Of a DNA stretch of 64,000 bases, positions 53,501-64,000 are shown piece after piece (within the stretch, counting starts at the first letter, position 1; each line of letters opens with the position of its first letter). The translations under genes were made by a program, and so were the position numbers. Where the stretch lies: NCBI GenBank assembly GCA_963920635.1, contig OY987299.1, positions 19,546,901 through 19,610,900 of the forward strand, given 5' to 3'. Source of the DNA: Pseudeuparius sepicola (Eukaryota; Arthropoda; Insecta; Coleoptera; Anthribidae). The notes under the pieces are model-generated. The model ran no database searches, was not told where the DNA came from, and saw nothing but the letters and a program-made list of their open reading frames with translations.

Positions 53501-56500
53501 TATTATACAGGGTGTAACTGAACTGATGGTCAAAAATGAAACCACGTATTCTTGGTGCCAAAATAAGGGCACTTCTTCATATATTTTTTTCTCCTACGGG
53601 CCATAGTTTTTTATACAGAGCGTAGAAGTTTAGAGAAAAATACACACATTTCTTAGTATCTCCAGAAGTATACGAGATATTTTCTTCAAACTTGGCCTGC
53701 CACATAAGCGGTTGAGCTGTCAAACTTAAGGTTGATATGAAGCTTTTGAGGCCCCCAGTTGCGGAGATACAGGGTGTTATTAAAATTAATTACTTCAGAA
53801 AAATGTGAATACCGTGTATAATCGCATTTTTAAAATTTGTTTTGAGTGGTGAATCCAATGGTTAACAAAAAGTATCTCTTAGCATTTTTTCATATTCGCA
53901 GCCGTTTCTTAATTATTTTCAAAGAACGGCAATACTGCAATAGGTGTATTTTTCTCTAAAGTTCTACGCTCTGTATAAAAAAAGCTATGGCCCGTAGGAG
54001 AAAAAATTATATGAAGAAGTGCTCTTATTTTGACACCAAGAATACGTGGTTTCATTTTTGACCATCAGTTCAGTTACATCCTGTATATATTTTGGAAGAG
54101 TATTTTGTGACGTATGCAAGAATGAAAATAGAAAATTTTGTTTATGGCCCCAAAGCGAACCAATAATGGTCCTCTATACAGGGTGAGTCTGAAATAACTG
54201 GCATCCTTTTTTTGGGTAAGAGAGATATGGTCATTCTGAACAACTTTTCTTAATAAATTTTTTTCCTATCGCCGAAATTTTTCTCTATTTTTTTAAAATT
54301 ATTTTCAACATTTATTTCATACACAGCGGATGGAATAGCGTAACCTTGGTCTCAAAATACTATACTAGTTGATTATTTACCATTTTCTACTCGGTTGTTG
54401 GCAGGGCGCCAGTGCCGTGTTTTCATAGAGGGGGGATTTTGAAGAAAAATCTCGGCGCTAGGAAAAAAAATTATTAAGAAAAGTGGTTCATAATGACCAT
54501 CTCTATTACCCAAAAAAACGATGCCAGTTATTTCAAACTTACCCTGTATAGGGTGTTTTTTTTAATAAGAACAATTCAGAGCATTATTCCTAAGGTATTT
54601 TTAAGATAAAAGTAAAGATAGGTCCGCAAGGCCTTCATTTTTGAGATACAGGGTAGGGTGTTACAGATTTATTTTTATTTTTTCTAAATAACTGGCCAAA
54701 CTAAGATGAAATTTGAAATTGTCATGTTAAATCAACTAAGGAAAAATGCTGCAACACCTGAACTATTAAAAAATATTGGGTTCCAAGGTTAGTTTCAATG
54801 AGTTGGAAGGTAAGAGGGGGTGAAAGGAGCGAGGGGATGAAAGATTGTTCCAGTAGGTAATAAAAATTATGATCACCTGTCACAGTACGGGTGCCACAAA
54901 AACATACCTACCTCTTTATTTATAATTACAGGTGCAAAGATCCATCCTTGTTTATAAAATACATTATGCAGAACCGTATTAATTTTTATTTTAGTATTTA
55001 AAACTAGCAAAAATAGTTGTTCGTGATATATGCAACAAAAAGTCCACGATCCTTGTAATAGGTACGACCGAACTATAATATAGTTCGGTGATAGGTACCT
55101 ACCCCACCACCTATCCAAAAACAAATTTGTTGTTTTTCTTTAACGCTGGAATAACTTTGCAGGGGAAGTTCAAACCGAAAAATTATAGGTACCTGATGAG
55201 AGACCTCTTTAAAACCTCATTAGGTATTTAGTTCCCCCAAATATTTGCACATAATTACAGAACACTCAGTACATATAGCATGTAGGTATATGTGTTTTTG
55301 AGAATACTTTTACTATTTTTGAAAATCTGAACACTCTGTCCTCCAAGGAGGGCATTTTTTTCAAGGTCCACCACTTGAAACTCTGCAGGCTCTTTTATTT
55401 TAGGTGATTATATTGATCTTGTTAGGAATAAAAAATATGTTTTTGTAAATAATTCGAAAAAAGTTAGCAGAAAAAGTTTAATGATATTAAAAAGACAGAA
55501 AATGCTAAAATTGTGAAAAGGTCAAAGTAGGCCGATTATATTACGTGATTATTTAGTGCCAGGGTGCAATTTTTGAGTCCTAGCAAACCAATTTAAAATA
55601 TTTTTTTCAATACAGAAGAAAATGGCTATTAAAAACAAAACACTCAAAAAACCTTACCTCTAAGGCGAATTTGTTAAACCAGCTAGAAAGAGTTTTCAAA
55701 GATATTTATTTTGACACCGAGAAAACAACGCTCAAAAAATGAAAAATAAGTCGGGGAGTGGCACAAGTCACAGATCAATAATTGTACCATTTAAAGTGAG
55801 AAAAAATCCCCATGAAAAATGAATCAAAAATGCTCACTTGCAATTTTTTCTTCATTTTAAAAATTAAGTAAAAATTCAAAAAAATTAAAATTTGTTTTGT
55901 AGCTTTCAATTTTATTTTGAAATGATTTAAAATTTCTCGATGAATAAAAGGTATACTTTTTCATAGATTCATTTAGTTTCATTGCATTTATCGATTTTGT
56001 ACAATAATAAATACCTGATTCAATATTTTAATTAACTTATTTAAAATAAATTTTGAATCACACTTAAAATTACATATAAATACAATTATTCTTTACCCTA
56101 TCTGCAGGGGGAATGAGACCCAAGCACGATTTAGTTTTTCCCTCTCAAAAAATATGCCTGGTTCTTAAATTTGAACAAAAATCATTATTCATAATAATTA
56201 ACTGATGCATGACTCCAGAATATTGGAAATAAAAAAGTGGGAACATTCTTGGTCTTTAATGCGAGCTGCCAGCCTCAGATAGAAAGGTCAAGGTCCAAGG
56301 GCCTCAAGCCCGACCTCGATCTGCCACATAAAAAAGCTACAACGCTTAGCGGACACGGGGTTGATACGGGTGTTCAGGGTATTCAGCTCCTATTCAGATA
56401 CGGAAGTATAAAAACAACCAGGAAATAAAAAACTGCTCCCCTACAAAACTAGATAAACGCGTGTGGATCCCATGCTGTCAATCTTTCTCATATTCTAGAC

Positions 56501-59500
56501 ATTATTTTTTTATGTGCATCCATATAAAGATTAAAGACCATACAGGGTGTAACTGAACTGATGGTCAAAAATGAAACAACGTATTCTTGGAGTCAAAATA
56601 AGGGCACTTCTTCATATATTTTTTTCTCCTACGGGCCATAGTTTTTTTATACAAATTAATTAGTTCAGAAAAATATGATAACCCTGTATAATAGCATTTT
56701 TTAAATTTGTTTTGAGTGGTGAATTCAATGGTTAACAAGAAGTATCTCTTAGTATTTTTTCATATTCGCAGCCGTTTCTTAATAATTATTTTCAACGAAC
56801 GGCAATGCTGCAATAAACAAGTAATTTTAAGAATACATCTAGCAATCTGTGGATGTCAATTAAACTTTATTTAACAAAATACGAAAGAAAAACGATAATA
56901 AAAGAAACGTAATGCTGTTAGAAAATTATTAAATGTTTGAAATACCGTCTCTTTCAATACACGCAACTATATGCGTTTCCGCATGTTTATTGGCATTGGC
57001 ATTGGCAAGCCCATAGCAAAGGTGCATGTCAGTCATTTCTTCGAATGAAAATATCATTTTTCAAAATATTGATACTAAAGTCACAGAATAAATAGCTTTG
57101 CAACAGAAGCCTCCTTACGGACATGTGTCAAAAATAAGCGAGTCTCCATTTCAATTTACAGAAAGACAAACAGTATTTTAATCATAAATTTGGTTCTAAT
57201 ACAATCTCTTTGCTATGTAGATTAACGTAAAATCGAATAAAATGCATATTATTCATGACTTTAGAAGATATTTCGCTAAAAAGCGAGTCTCCTTTTGACA
57301 CATGTCGCTAAGGAATTGTCTGTATTACTCGTTAGTCTGTGCTAAAGTGAAAAGTTGACAGCCAAATGATTCAAATAATGCCAAGTTTAATTGACATCCA
57401 CAAATTGCTAGATTTGTTCTTAAAATGACTTGTTACTTGTTTATTGCAGCATTGCCGTTCTTTGAAAATAATTAAAAAACGGCTGAGAATATGAAAAAAT
57501 ACTAAGAGATAGGTACTTTTTGTTAACCAAGTTTGACAACTATCATCCGCTCATGTGACACGCCAAGTTTGAAGAAAATATCTCGTATACTTCTAGAGAT
57601 ATTCTAAGAAATATGTGTATTTTTCTCTAAACTTCTCCGCTCTGTATAAAAAACACTATGGCCCGTAGGAGAAAAAAATATATGAACAAGTGCCCTTATT
57701 TTGACTCCAAGAATACGTGGTTTCATTTTTGACCATCAGTTCAGTTACATCCTGTATACCTTCGTTGATTATTTATGTGCAAAAAGTATAAGGACTTATT
57801 TTATCTAAAAGAAGCTCAAAATTTACCTAACCTGCATTATGCAGGTGCAGTAAGCACATTAAAATATTTCGAGGTAGTGATCCTCAGCCAATTCTAAGAC
57901 AAAAGTTCATATAAACATATGTGCAAATATTCTCCGTTTTCGTCGTTTTCGATACCTATACGGGATGTTAAAATTTTCTAAAAAAATCGATATTTTCCCA
58001 ACAACCCTTTAAAATAAATAAATTGTGTTGTCAAATTTTTTTACCTGCCAATTTTTTGCAAGTAGGTAGGTACTATAAAATGAATCATAAAAGTCAAAAG
58101 TGCCAATGCTCAATCCAAAACTTCTACCCGCTTTAATTTCATATACAGCCATATTAATTTTCGTACCCTCAGGGCCTCAGTGCATAAAAACTAAGAGCAG
58201 CGAACTTTCGGGCGCCATATCCGGCGATGATTTACTTCGGAAAGTTCATATTCTTTCGCTGATTAATTCTCGGATGTCGCGGGCTTTTTATTTTTGCCCG
58301 GAAGCGAGCACCAAATTGTTATTTATATCTAGCTCTCGGCTCTGGAACACTCTTTTACTCCCCCCTGTTATTTGTAATATTTACTATAGCTCCCACAAAT
58401 TCACAAAAACTCGGGGAATATTATGAAATATTGTATTTGACCTTTTTAACAATAAACAATTTCTATCTTTCTCATACTATCTGTGCAGGGTGAGTCAGAA
58501 AGTATAGTAATGATGTCATGGACATAGCATTTTGAGCATCTACTGTAACATCTTTTTTTATCCTGAAACTGAATTGTTGTTACCTTATATTTTTGTTGTT
58601 TTAATGTTCATTAAAAATAATTAAATTGTTTGACGCTCGCGTACTATGAATTTTTACTTGATTTTCTGGAACAGTCAAGGGAATGTTATTTGGCATGAAA
58701 TTATTTCTTTGTAGGAAAAACATTGCGTTTTCGAGAAAAAATGTAGAGGGAAAAAAGTTTCTTAAATAAAAGGGCTACACAAATCATATTTTTGTTATAG
58801 GTATGTAAACATGACCAACAAAAAAGTTCGAGCAAAAAAATTAATAGGGGTTGTTAGTTTTTACCCTTTTTTAGGGCAGTGTGTAAAGTAATAAACTATA
58901 AGGCGTCTTTCAGTAAGTAGATATCACATACAAAATTTTTAAGTAGCGCCGTTATTGAGATATAAATAAAAAAATAATTTTGGATCACCCTGTAGACCCG
59001 AATAACTTGGCAAGGAAAGTCCAAATCGAAAAATTTTATATGAAAGACCACCTTAAGCAACTGCTGAACACCCCTTTAAAGTATTTACTATACATTCTGA
59101 CTCACCCTGTATAGCTGAAGCTAGGTCTGTAATAATATAGGTATGTACAATATTATTCAGCGTAAATTTTAAAAAGCACTGAAACATAAATAATAAATAC
59201 AGTGTGGCCCGTTTGGAATGGATACACCTCTGTAAAATTGTTATTTTTGCTCCGATTTTGAAAAACTTTTTTCTGTTAGATAGGTCTGTGAAAATACCAT
59301 TCGACACACCTTCCAATTGTTTTGAAAACCAAACACCTGGCTAACTGCGACATTTTTTATACCCCCAAAATTCAAGAAATCATGTTAGGCATTGTTTTAT
59401 CAAAAAAATTTACTAAAAAAAGTTGTTTAGAATGAACCAAAAATCCCAAATCCAAAGTTTTATCAAAATCAAAAAATTAAAAATTTCCGAAAAAATGAAT

Positions 59501-62500
59501 TGAAGGTCCAAAAATCACATTTCAATCAATTTTTAACGCTTGGCAAAGTTAATTTTTTAACTTCAAATTTCCATGGCACACTTTGCTATCCGTAGAAATT
59601 CATTAAAATGTGATTTTTGGACCATCAATTTATTTTTTCGGAAATTTTTTATTTTTTGATTTTGATAAAACTTTGGAATTGGGATTTTTGGTTCATTCTA
59701 AACAACTTTTTTTAGTAAATTTTTTTGATAAAAAAATGCCTAATGTGATTTCTTGAATTTTGGGGGTATAATGTCGCAGTTAGCTAGGTGTTTGGTTTTC
59801 AAAACAATTGGAAGGTGTCGAATGGTATTTTCAGAGACCTAATAACAATTTTACAAAGGTGTATTCATTCCAAACGAGCCACACTGTATATGGTTTAAAT
59901 ACAATAAGGACTTTTTGCCAGTTCACATTTTATGCACGATACATGGTGCAAATAGGAACATGGAGATTTTTATAATCTATGGCATGGCATGGCATATTTT
60001 CGCTAAATGTGTAGGTAAGTATTATTGAGGCCAGGAAAAAAATAAATGGTCAATTATTTTAATCAGAAGAAAAAATGTTTTAAAAAATTAAAAAATCTAA
60101 TATGACACATGACGCCCTATGCAAAAAAATGAGCGTTATAAAATTATATCTACTATCGTTAAAACTGCGTATACCTATTTATTATGCGTTAGAAGATTGG
60201 AAAATTTGAGAAACGTGCCCTTTTCCGATGACGAATAGACCACATATAGCTGGCCATTCAAATCTTGATAAATTGCCAAGTCATGTTTCATATTATGGGT
60301 ATTGTTTCGCTTGGCAATCCCGAACTAATGTAAATTTCTACAAATTTAGCGGGATGCATTCCGAGCGGCACTTTCCATTAGCAATATCATCCATATGGAT
60401 ACATTATTTTTATTCCAACCGCTTCCTTGCCAAAACTACTATTTCATATTAAATGTGACGTTAGGTCAAGACCAGGAACTTTTGGTATTATTTTTTGATC
60501 TCTACGACTGCAAAAATATAGTACCGTCATCCGAGGTGAAGTGGATCAGTCGTGGTGAAGTAGATCAAACACGTTTTTTATCAGTAATGCGCGCGCATCA
60601 CCCAAACGAATTGTCAAACAGGTGTTCTCGACTTATGATTCCCATTGCGAACGAGTCGCTGCGTGTAGTGAGTGCCAGTGTGCAGTTGTAAACAAAGTGA
60701 GTACTTAGAAATAAAATAAAATATAATAAGGCCATAAATGTGCTTTTGTCAAATAAGTATATTCGTTTGTGTGCACAGCCTTAGGATTTAAAGCGAACAC
60801 CTTTGCCAGCTGTCTAGATCGATGTAATGATGTTTTAAGAATAGGCTGCACATAAAAAATAAACATTTGTCCATTTGTTTATTTAAAAATAAAATTTTAC
60901 GTATCGACGACAAATCTTGGGGGAAAATGGATCAATCCTTTTATAGATTGATTTGCACATATTAAGGTTATAGGTTATGTTTAGGTTATGTTTACTATTT
61001 CTTTCAGATTCCTCGCACATATACTAAGAAATTAGGAGCTTATGGAAAGAAAAATTATAACCCCCTTTTATATGGAGAGGGCTGTAGCAGCTGTGAAGGC
61101 GAAAAAAATGTCAATGAGACAAGCGTCTGAAGAATTTGGAATTCCCTATTACAACCTTGAACTATATAATATTATAATCTCAAAAACGAGCGGAGAGGTC
61201 GCCATGTGTTTTATTTAAAAAATGGCGAAAAAGAAAACTTACAATAAGACTGTTTATACGACTGATTTACGAAAGAATTAATTTTTTATTTTATTCTACC
61301 TGTGTGATTTTTAAGTTTTTATTTATTAACATCTTAGTATATTGTACCTAACTATCAAAATGTTGGCTGTATATTAGGCACATATTACCAAAGAATTTAT
61401 TTTTTATTTTGTTTTACCTGTATGGTTTTTAAGATTTTATTTACTGATGTTTGCGATTGCAACAATCAAATAATGGCTGTAATAGCTTGATATTATTAGA
61501 AATAAATGTTTCCTGTTTTTATATAGGTACCACCTTTAATACTGACGTTTAATAAAATGTTTAAAAAATATATCCGAATTTAAAATACTAAGGCTCCATG
61601 TAACAGGGAATAGTATTCCGTAGACTTTGGTAACAATACAGTGTGGTCATTTAAGTGTGCAACATATGGGATTTTTTTTATTAATTGCACAACGAAGATA
61701 CAATTTTTTCCGAAAGTTGGTGCATGTTCGATAATCATATTAGGCGCAGTTAGAATGGTTGCAAGTCGAACAGCATACAGGGTAGGTAAAAAAAATATAA
61801 AAATTGTACAAGTGTAAAGTACCCTTATTTTAGAAAATTCAGCAAAATGTTATTAAGAAAAGTTGTCTAGAATTAAAAGTTATGCCTAAGTACCAAAACA
61901 TGGCCTCCTAAGAAAAAGAATATTTTTTTGAAAAGCAATAATTTCCTCAAAAAAGTTTGTTTTAATATTCACCCTAAACAATTTTATGAATCAATCAAAA
62001 TTGAATCAATTCCGCATAACTTTGTTCAAATTCAAGCATATTTGTAAAATTAACTTAGATTTTTAATTTTTTAGGGAATGACAAATTTCATGTTTGTTGC
62101 AACGATATTAAACAAAACTTTAACATTTCGCAAAAATTCTTCCGAACAAGGTAAAACATTAGTAATGATAATGTGTATATTAAAAAACTGTCATTTAAGG
62201 CGCAAAATTTTTATTTTAAATGTTTATTAAGAAACTGGAAATTAATTGACGAAAAAAATTGTTTTTCTTAGGAGGCTACGTTTTGGTATTTAGGCATAGC
62301 TTCTAATTCTAAACAATTTTCCTTAATAACCTTTTGCTGAATTTTCTAAAATAAGGGTACTTTACTCTTGTACAATTTTTATATTTTTTGACCTACCCTG
62401 TATGCTGTTTGACTTGCAACCATTCTAAGTGCGCCTAACATGATTATCGAACATGCAACAACATTCGGGAATATTTGTATTTTCGTTGTGCAATTAATAA

Positions 62501-62891
62501 AAAAAAATCCCATATGTTGCACACTTAAATGACCACACTGTATATAAACATATACAGGGTGGTCGAAAAGTAATGCTAACTTTTTTAAATTACGCCGCCT
62601 AACGTTGTGTCACACATCACACATTGTTAGCTGGGCGTGGATCTAACATTATTTGTATACTCGCAATTTTAAAATTGAATCTATACTTACATCCTAACTT
62701 CGGATCCAACTCTGGATGCGGTCCGTTGATGGGTATCTGCAAAGGAGTGATGTCAAATGCTGTCATGTCATCTTCGCCGCCGCCTTCGTCGTCGTAGTTG
62801 ATGATGTTTTCTCGAACGTCATCATCGGGTCCTGGGTACTTCACGTGAGCCTCTCGACGTCTATTGTATACGACGAATACCAGGACCAGTA
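50428..62891 (-). CDS. CadN: Neural-type classical cadherin, last three exons (CadN family)
   Basis: Homophilic adhesion receptor; the tail binds p120 and beta-catenin and links to actin. Exons 62691-62891, 52278-52448 and 50428-50540 join in phase. The first holds the end of the membrane segment ([13 protein letters not shown]) and the juxtamembrane [20 protein letters not shown]; then [14 protein letters not shown]. The second holds [20 protein letters not shown] and [20 protein letters not shown], the beta-catenin binding region. The last reads [26 protein letters not shown] and a TAG. These are near-invariant in insect CadN. The ectodomain exons lie right of the window. Introns of 10.2 kb and 1.7 kb are full of transposons. 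Confidence 0.95.
50565..51819. mobile_element. hAT-type element next to the CadN terminal exon
   Basis: Begins CAGTGGTGTATCC and ends with the complement of CAGTGGCGTATTC. Identical 8-bp flanks TCGCATTT at 50557-50564 and 51820-51827. Long G-runs at 50591 and 51792 just inside each end. No transposase. Confidence 0.9.
52278..52448 (-). CDS. CadN: CadN exon, beta-catenin binding region
   Basis: Acceptor TTTTGTTTCAG (start 52448) or the internal CATTCTAG (start 52436); both are in frame, differing by four residues. Donor [30 protein letters not shown] is diagnostic. Confidence 0.92.
52785..53500. other. CadN intron, unassigned
   Basis: Contains a ~45-bp direct repeat (TGGACTTTTT..GCATATTTCGAAATGAAT) at about 53246 and 53337, and a 73-codon open frame at 52956 with no recognisable domain. 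No gene called. Confidence 0.35.
53508..54083. mobile_element. Foldback element E, copy 1
   Basis: CAGGGTGTAACTGAACTGAT to its near-complement; TA flanks. Arms of about 170 bp. Shares ends and body with 56543-57754. Confidence 0.85.
54179..54546. mobile_element. Foldback element F
   Basis: CAGGGTGAGTCTGAAATAAC and complement (right end GTTATTTCAAACTTACCCTG), TA flanks; about 368 bp, arms about 115 bp. Confidence 0.83.
56543..57754. mobile_element. Foldback element E, copy 2 (long form)
   Basis: Same ends as copy 1 with TA flanks but 1.2 kb, with extended arms to about 57000/57350 including AATTTGTGGATGTCAATTAA-type words in both. Copy 1 is an internally deleted form, or copy 2 an expanded one. 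Confidence 0.83.
58486..59109. mobile_element. Element G (CAGGGTGAGTCAGAA ends)
   Basis: Starts CAGGGTGAGTCAGAAAGTAT; ends ATTCTGACTCACCCTG before TA. Left flank is TG rather than TA. Interior is not palindromic. A relative of its right part occurs at 55145-55220. Confidence 0.72.
59200..59886. mobile_element. Foldback element H (CAGTGTGGCCCGTTTGGAAT)
   Basis: TA-flanked inverted arms of about 280 bp with a small centre; right end ATTCCAAACGAGCCACACTG. One of the cleanest palindromes in the window. Confidence 0.87.
61042..61218 (+). pseudogene. psq/pogo-type helix-turn-helix fragment
   Basis: 59 codons starting [20 protein letters not shown] and containing [19 protein letters not shown], the pipsqueak-type DNA-binding helix-turn-helix of pogo/Tigger transposases. 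It stops after the domain. Upstream on the same strand there is a donor-like GTGAGT at 60697 and an acceptor TTTCTTTCAG at 61007, so a spliced 5' exon may have existed. It is embedded in the CadN intron, antisense to that gene. Confidence 0.55.
61639..62540. mobile_element. Foldback element I (CAGTGTGGTCATTTAAGTGT)
   Basis: TA-flanked, about 900 bp. Arms of about 220 bp or more; includes internal ACAGGGTAGGT/ACCTACCCTGT words. Ends 150 bp from the CadN membrane exon. Confidence 0.87.
62691..62891 (-). CDS. CadN: CadN exon, membrane segment end and juxtamembrane tail
   Basis: Acceptor TTATTCACAG, donor GGA T/GTAAGT, phase 1 to 1. Acidic [17 protein letters not shown] stretch is the conserved cadherin tail start. 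Confidence 0.95.
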
Positions 62892-62899
62892 CTGTGAAT

Positions 62900-64000
62900 A
62901 AGGCAACAATTTACTATATTTTGAAATGTCTTTTTTATTTGACGAATTTTTATGATTTAACATTTTTTTATACTATAGAACGTAGGAAGATTTTGAGGCA
63001 GGGAGAGGTGGGCCTTTTAATTGTTTGATACAAGTTTGAAAATCTTAATGCTAATCTTTGCCAGAGTTTCTGCTGGCCATAACTAAAACCAAGAAAGGTA
63101 AAATTTTGGTTCAGCAATGTTGTTGACTTTTCAGGATCTCCCACATACCTACCGTTCACAAATTCTTCCTACTTTCTTATTATTTTTGGGTATAACCAGT
63201 GATTATAAATACTATAACCCAAAGCAAGGGAATGTAAAATATCTATAGTTCATAATACACAGCCATACCTACAGTCAGGTACACATAACATGAAACACTT
63301 TACCCTCAGAAAAATAGAAAGCATAGAAATGGCTTCCAGTACCGCAATGTTTTGTTTCTATAGAATTTTTGTTAATTTGCAATAGGCCAAAGGCGATGTT
63401 GCAATGATTACAAAGTGCTAATGATGTAAACAATACTAGAGCTAGTTAAAATAGGGTTAATACTATGTTGCATAATTCATTTTTATAGAAAACAAAGGTG
63501 TCCCAAGATAAATCCAATAGTTATTCATTTGACCAATCACATAAATATCAATTATCTATCACATAATTATTTACCTACCGTTCTTTATTGACCATTTTTG
63601 CCTAATTTTTCAGAGATTTTTCCCCCAATCCGACAACGATGCTTTGAAACTGACTGCTTTTTCGACTTTGTTTTATTCTTTTTGTGTTGTTTTTCTGGAC
63701 ATATCCGTTTGTGAACCTTTTATACAATAGAGAATGGGGAAAAAGAGCGTAGTTTGCAAATCAAGCAATCTACCAAATGATGCAACATTTCAATCATTTA
63801 AGTACATACATTGTTGTACATTTGGGACTTTCGGTTCAGAAATTCATATTTTTCGGTGGATGTTTTAGCATTAATTATTTATTAGTTTTACTACACTACG
63901 AAAAAACACGAATACATGAATGATATACCTAGTTTTCGTATTATCGTATTGATTGTTATTGTGCTAAGCAGACAGTATAAAACAGCAATAATTTATTTTC
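62900..64000. other. CadN upstream intron
   Basis: Intron left of the next upstream exon (outside the window). AT-rich, with no exon, gene or element recognised. The 63-codon open frame at 62968 is not supported. Confidence 0.5.

Noticed and set aside
60228..60691. Two overlapping plus-strand frames of 74 and 98 codons
   Set aside because: No domain, overlap each other, and end in the GC-rich block with a splice donor; more likely untranslated.

Overview
This is an intron-rich, AT-rich, transposon-laden animal genome window, almost certainly from an insect. A beetle or similar large-genome insect is my guess, resting on the repeat landscape rather than on a diagnostic gene. Exon/intron signals (GT...AG), very large introns, TA-flanked foldback elements and the recognisable orthologues (ELYS, proteasome alpha-7, N-cadherin) all fit. 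No rRNA, tRNA, CRISPR or bacterial operon is seen.

Three host genes can be reconstructed. (1) Minus strand, 35498 down to 445 and beyond the left edge: the nucleoporin ELYS. I traced 16 coding exons with consistent splice phases, giving 1220 codons from the initiator methionine; the 3' end lies outside the window. (2) Plus strand, 43437-48700: the 20S proteasome subunit alpha-7, three exons, 249 residues, complete. (3) Minus strand, 62891 down to 50428: the last three exons of a neural-type classical cadherin (CadN), covering the end of the membrane segment and the catenin-binding tail; the ectodomain lies beyond the right edge. Genes 2 and 3 converge at about 48.8-49.1 kb. Genes 1 and 2 are separated by about 8 kb of stacked repeats.

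Nearly everything else is mobile DNA. Many elements have ends that can be read to the base: a 5.9 kb element with 31-bp inverted ends and an 8-bp target duplication filling ELYS intron 4 (with a head-to-head satellite and a nested hAT element inside); a 4.85 kb element with CCCAGGAAAC ends in ELYS intron 6; a Tc1-like element keeping only the N-terminal transposase domain; a piggyBac-type TTAA MITE; a hAT element landing 16 bp from a CadN splice acceptor; a nest at 23.3-25.6 kb; and a large family of TA-flanked foldbacks beginning CAGGGTG or CAGTGTGG.

The most interesting finding is a set of hammerhead self-cleaving ribozyme motifs in foldback elements of the ELYS-PSMA7 gap. At 40753-40795 and 41874-41916 two identical 43-nt motifs sit head to head in the arms of one inverted repeat. 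Each has CTGATGA and GAAA core boxes, a 5-bp stem I, and a loopless palindromic stem III of the kind described for Penelope-like retroelements. A second, better base-paired copy lies at 37582-37622, and degenerate relatives at 38099-38136 and 47742-47779. The 38.1 kb relative lies at the end of a decayed Penelope-like reverse-transcriptase fragment, which supports a Penelope connection.
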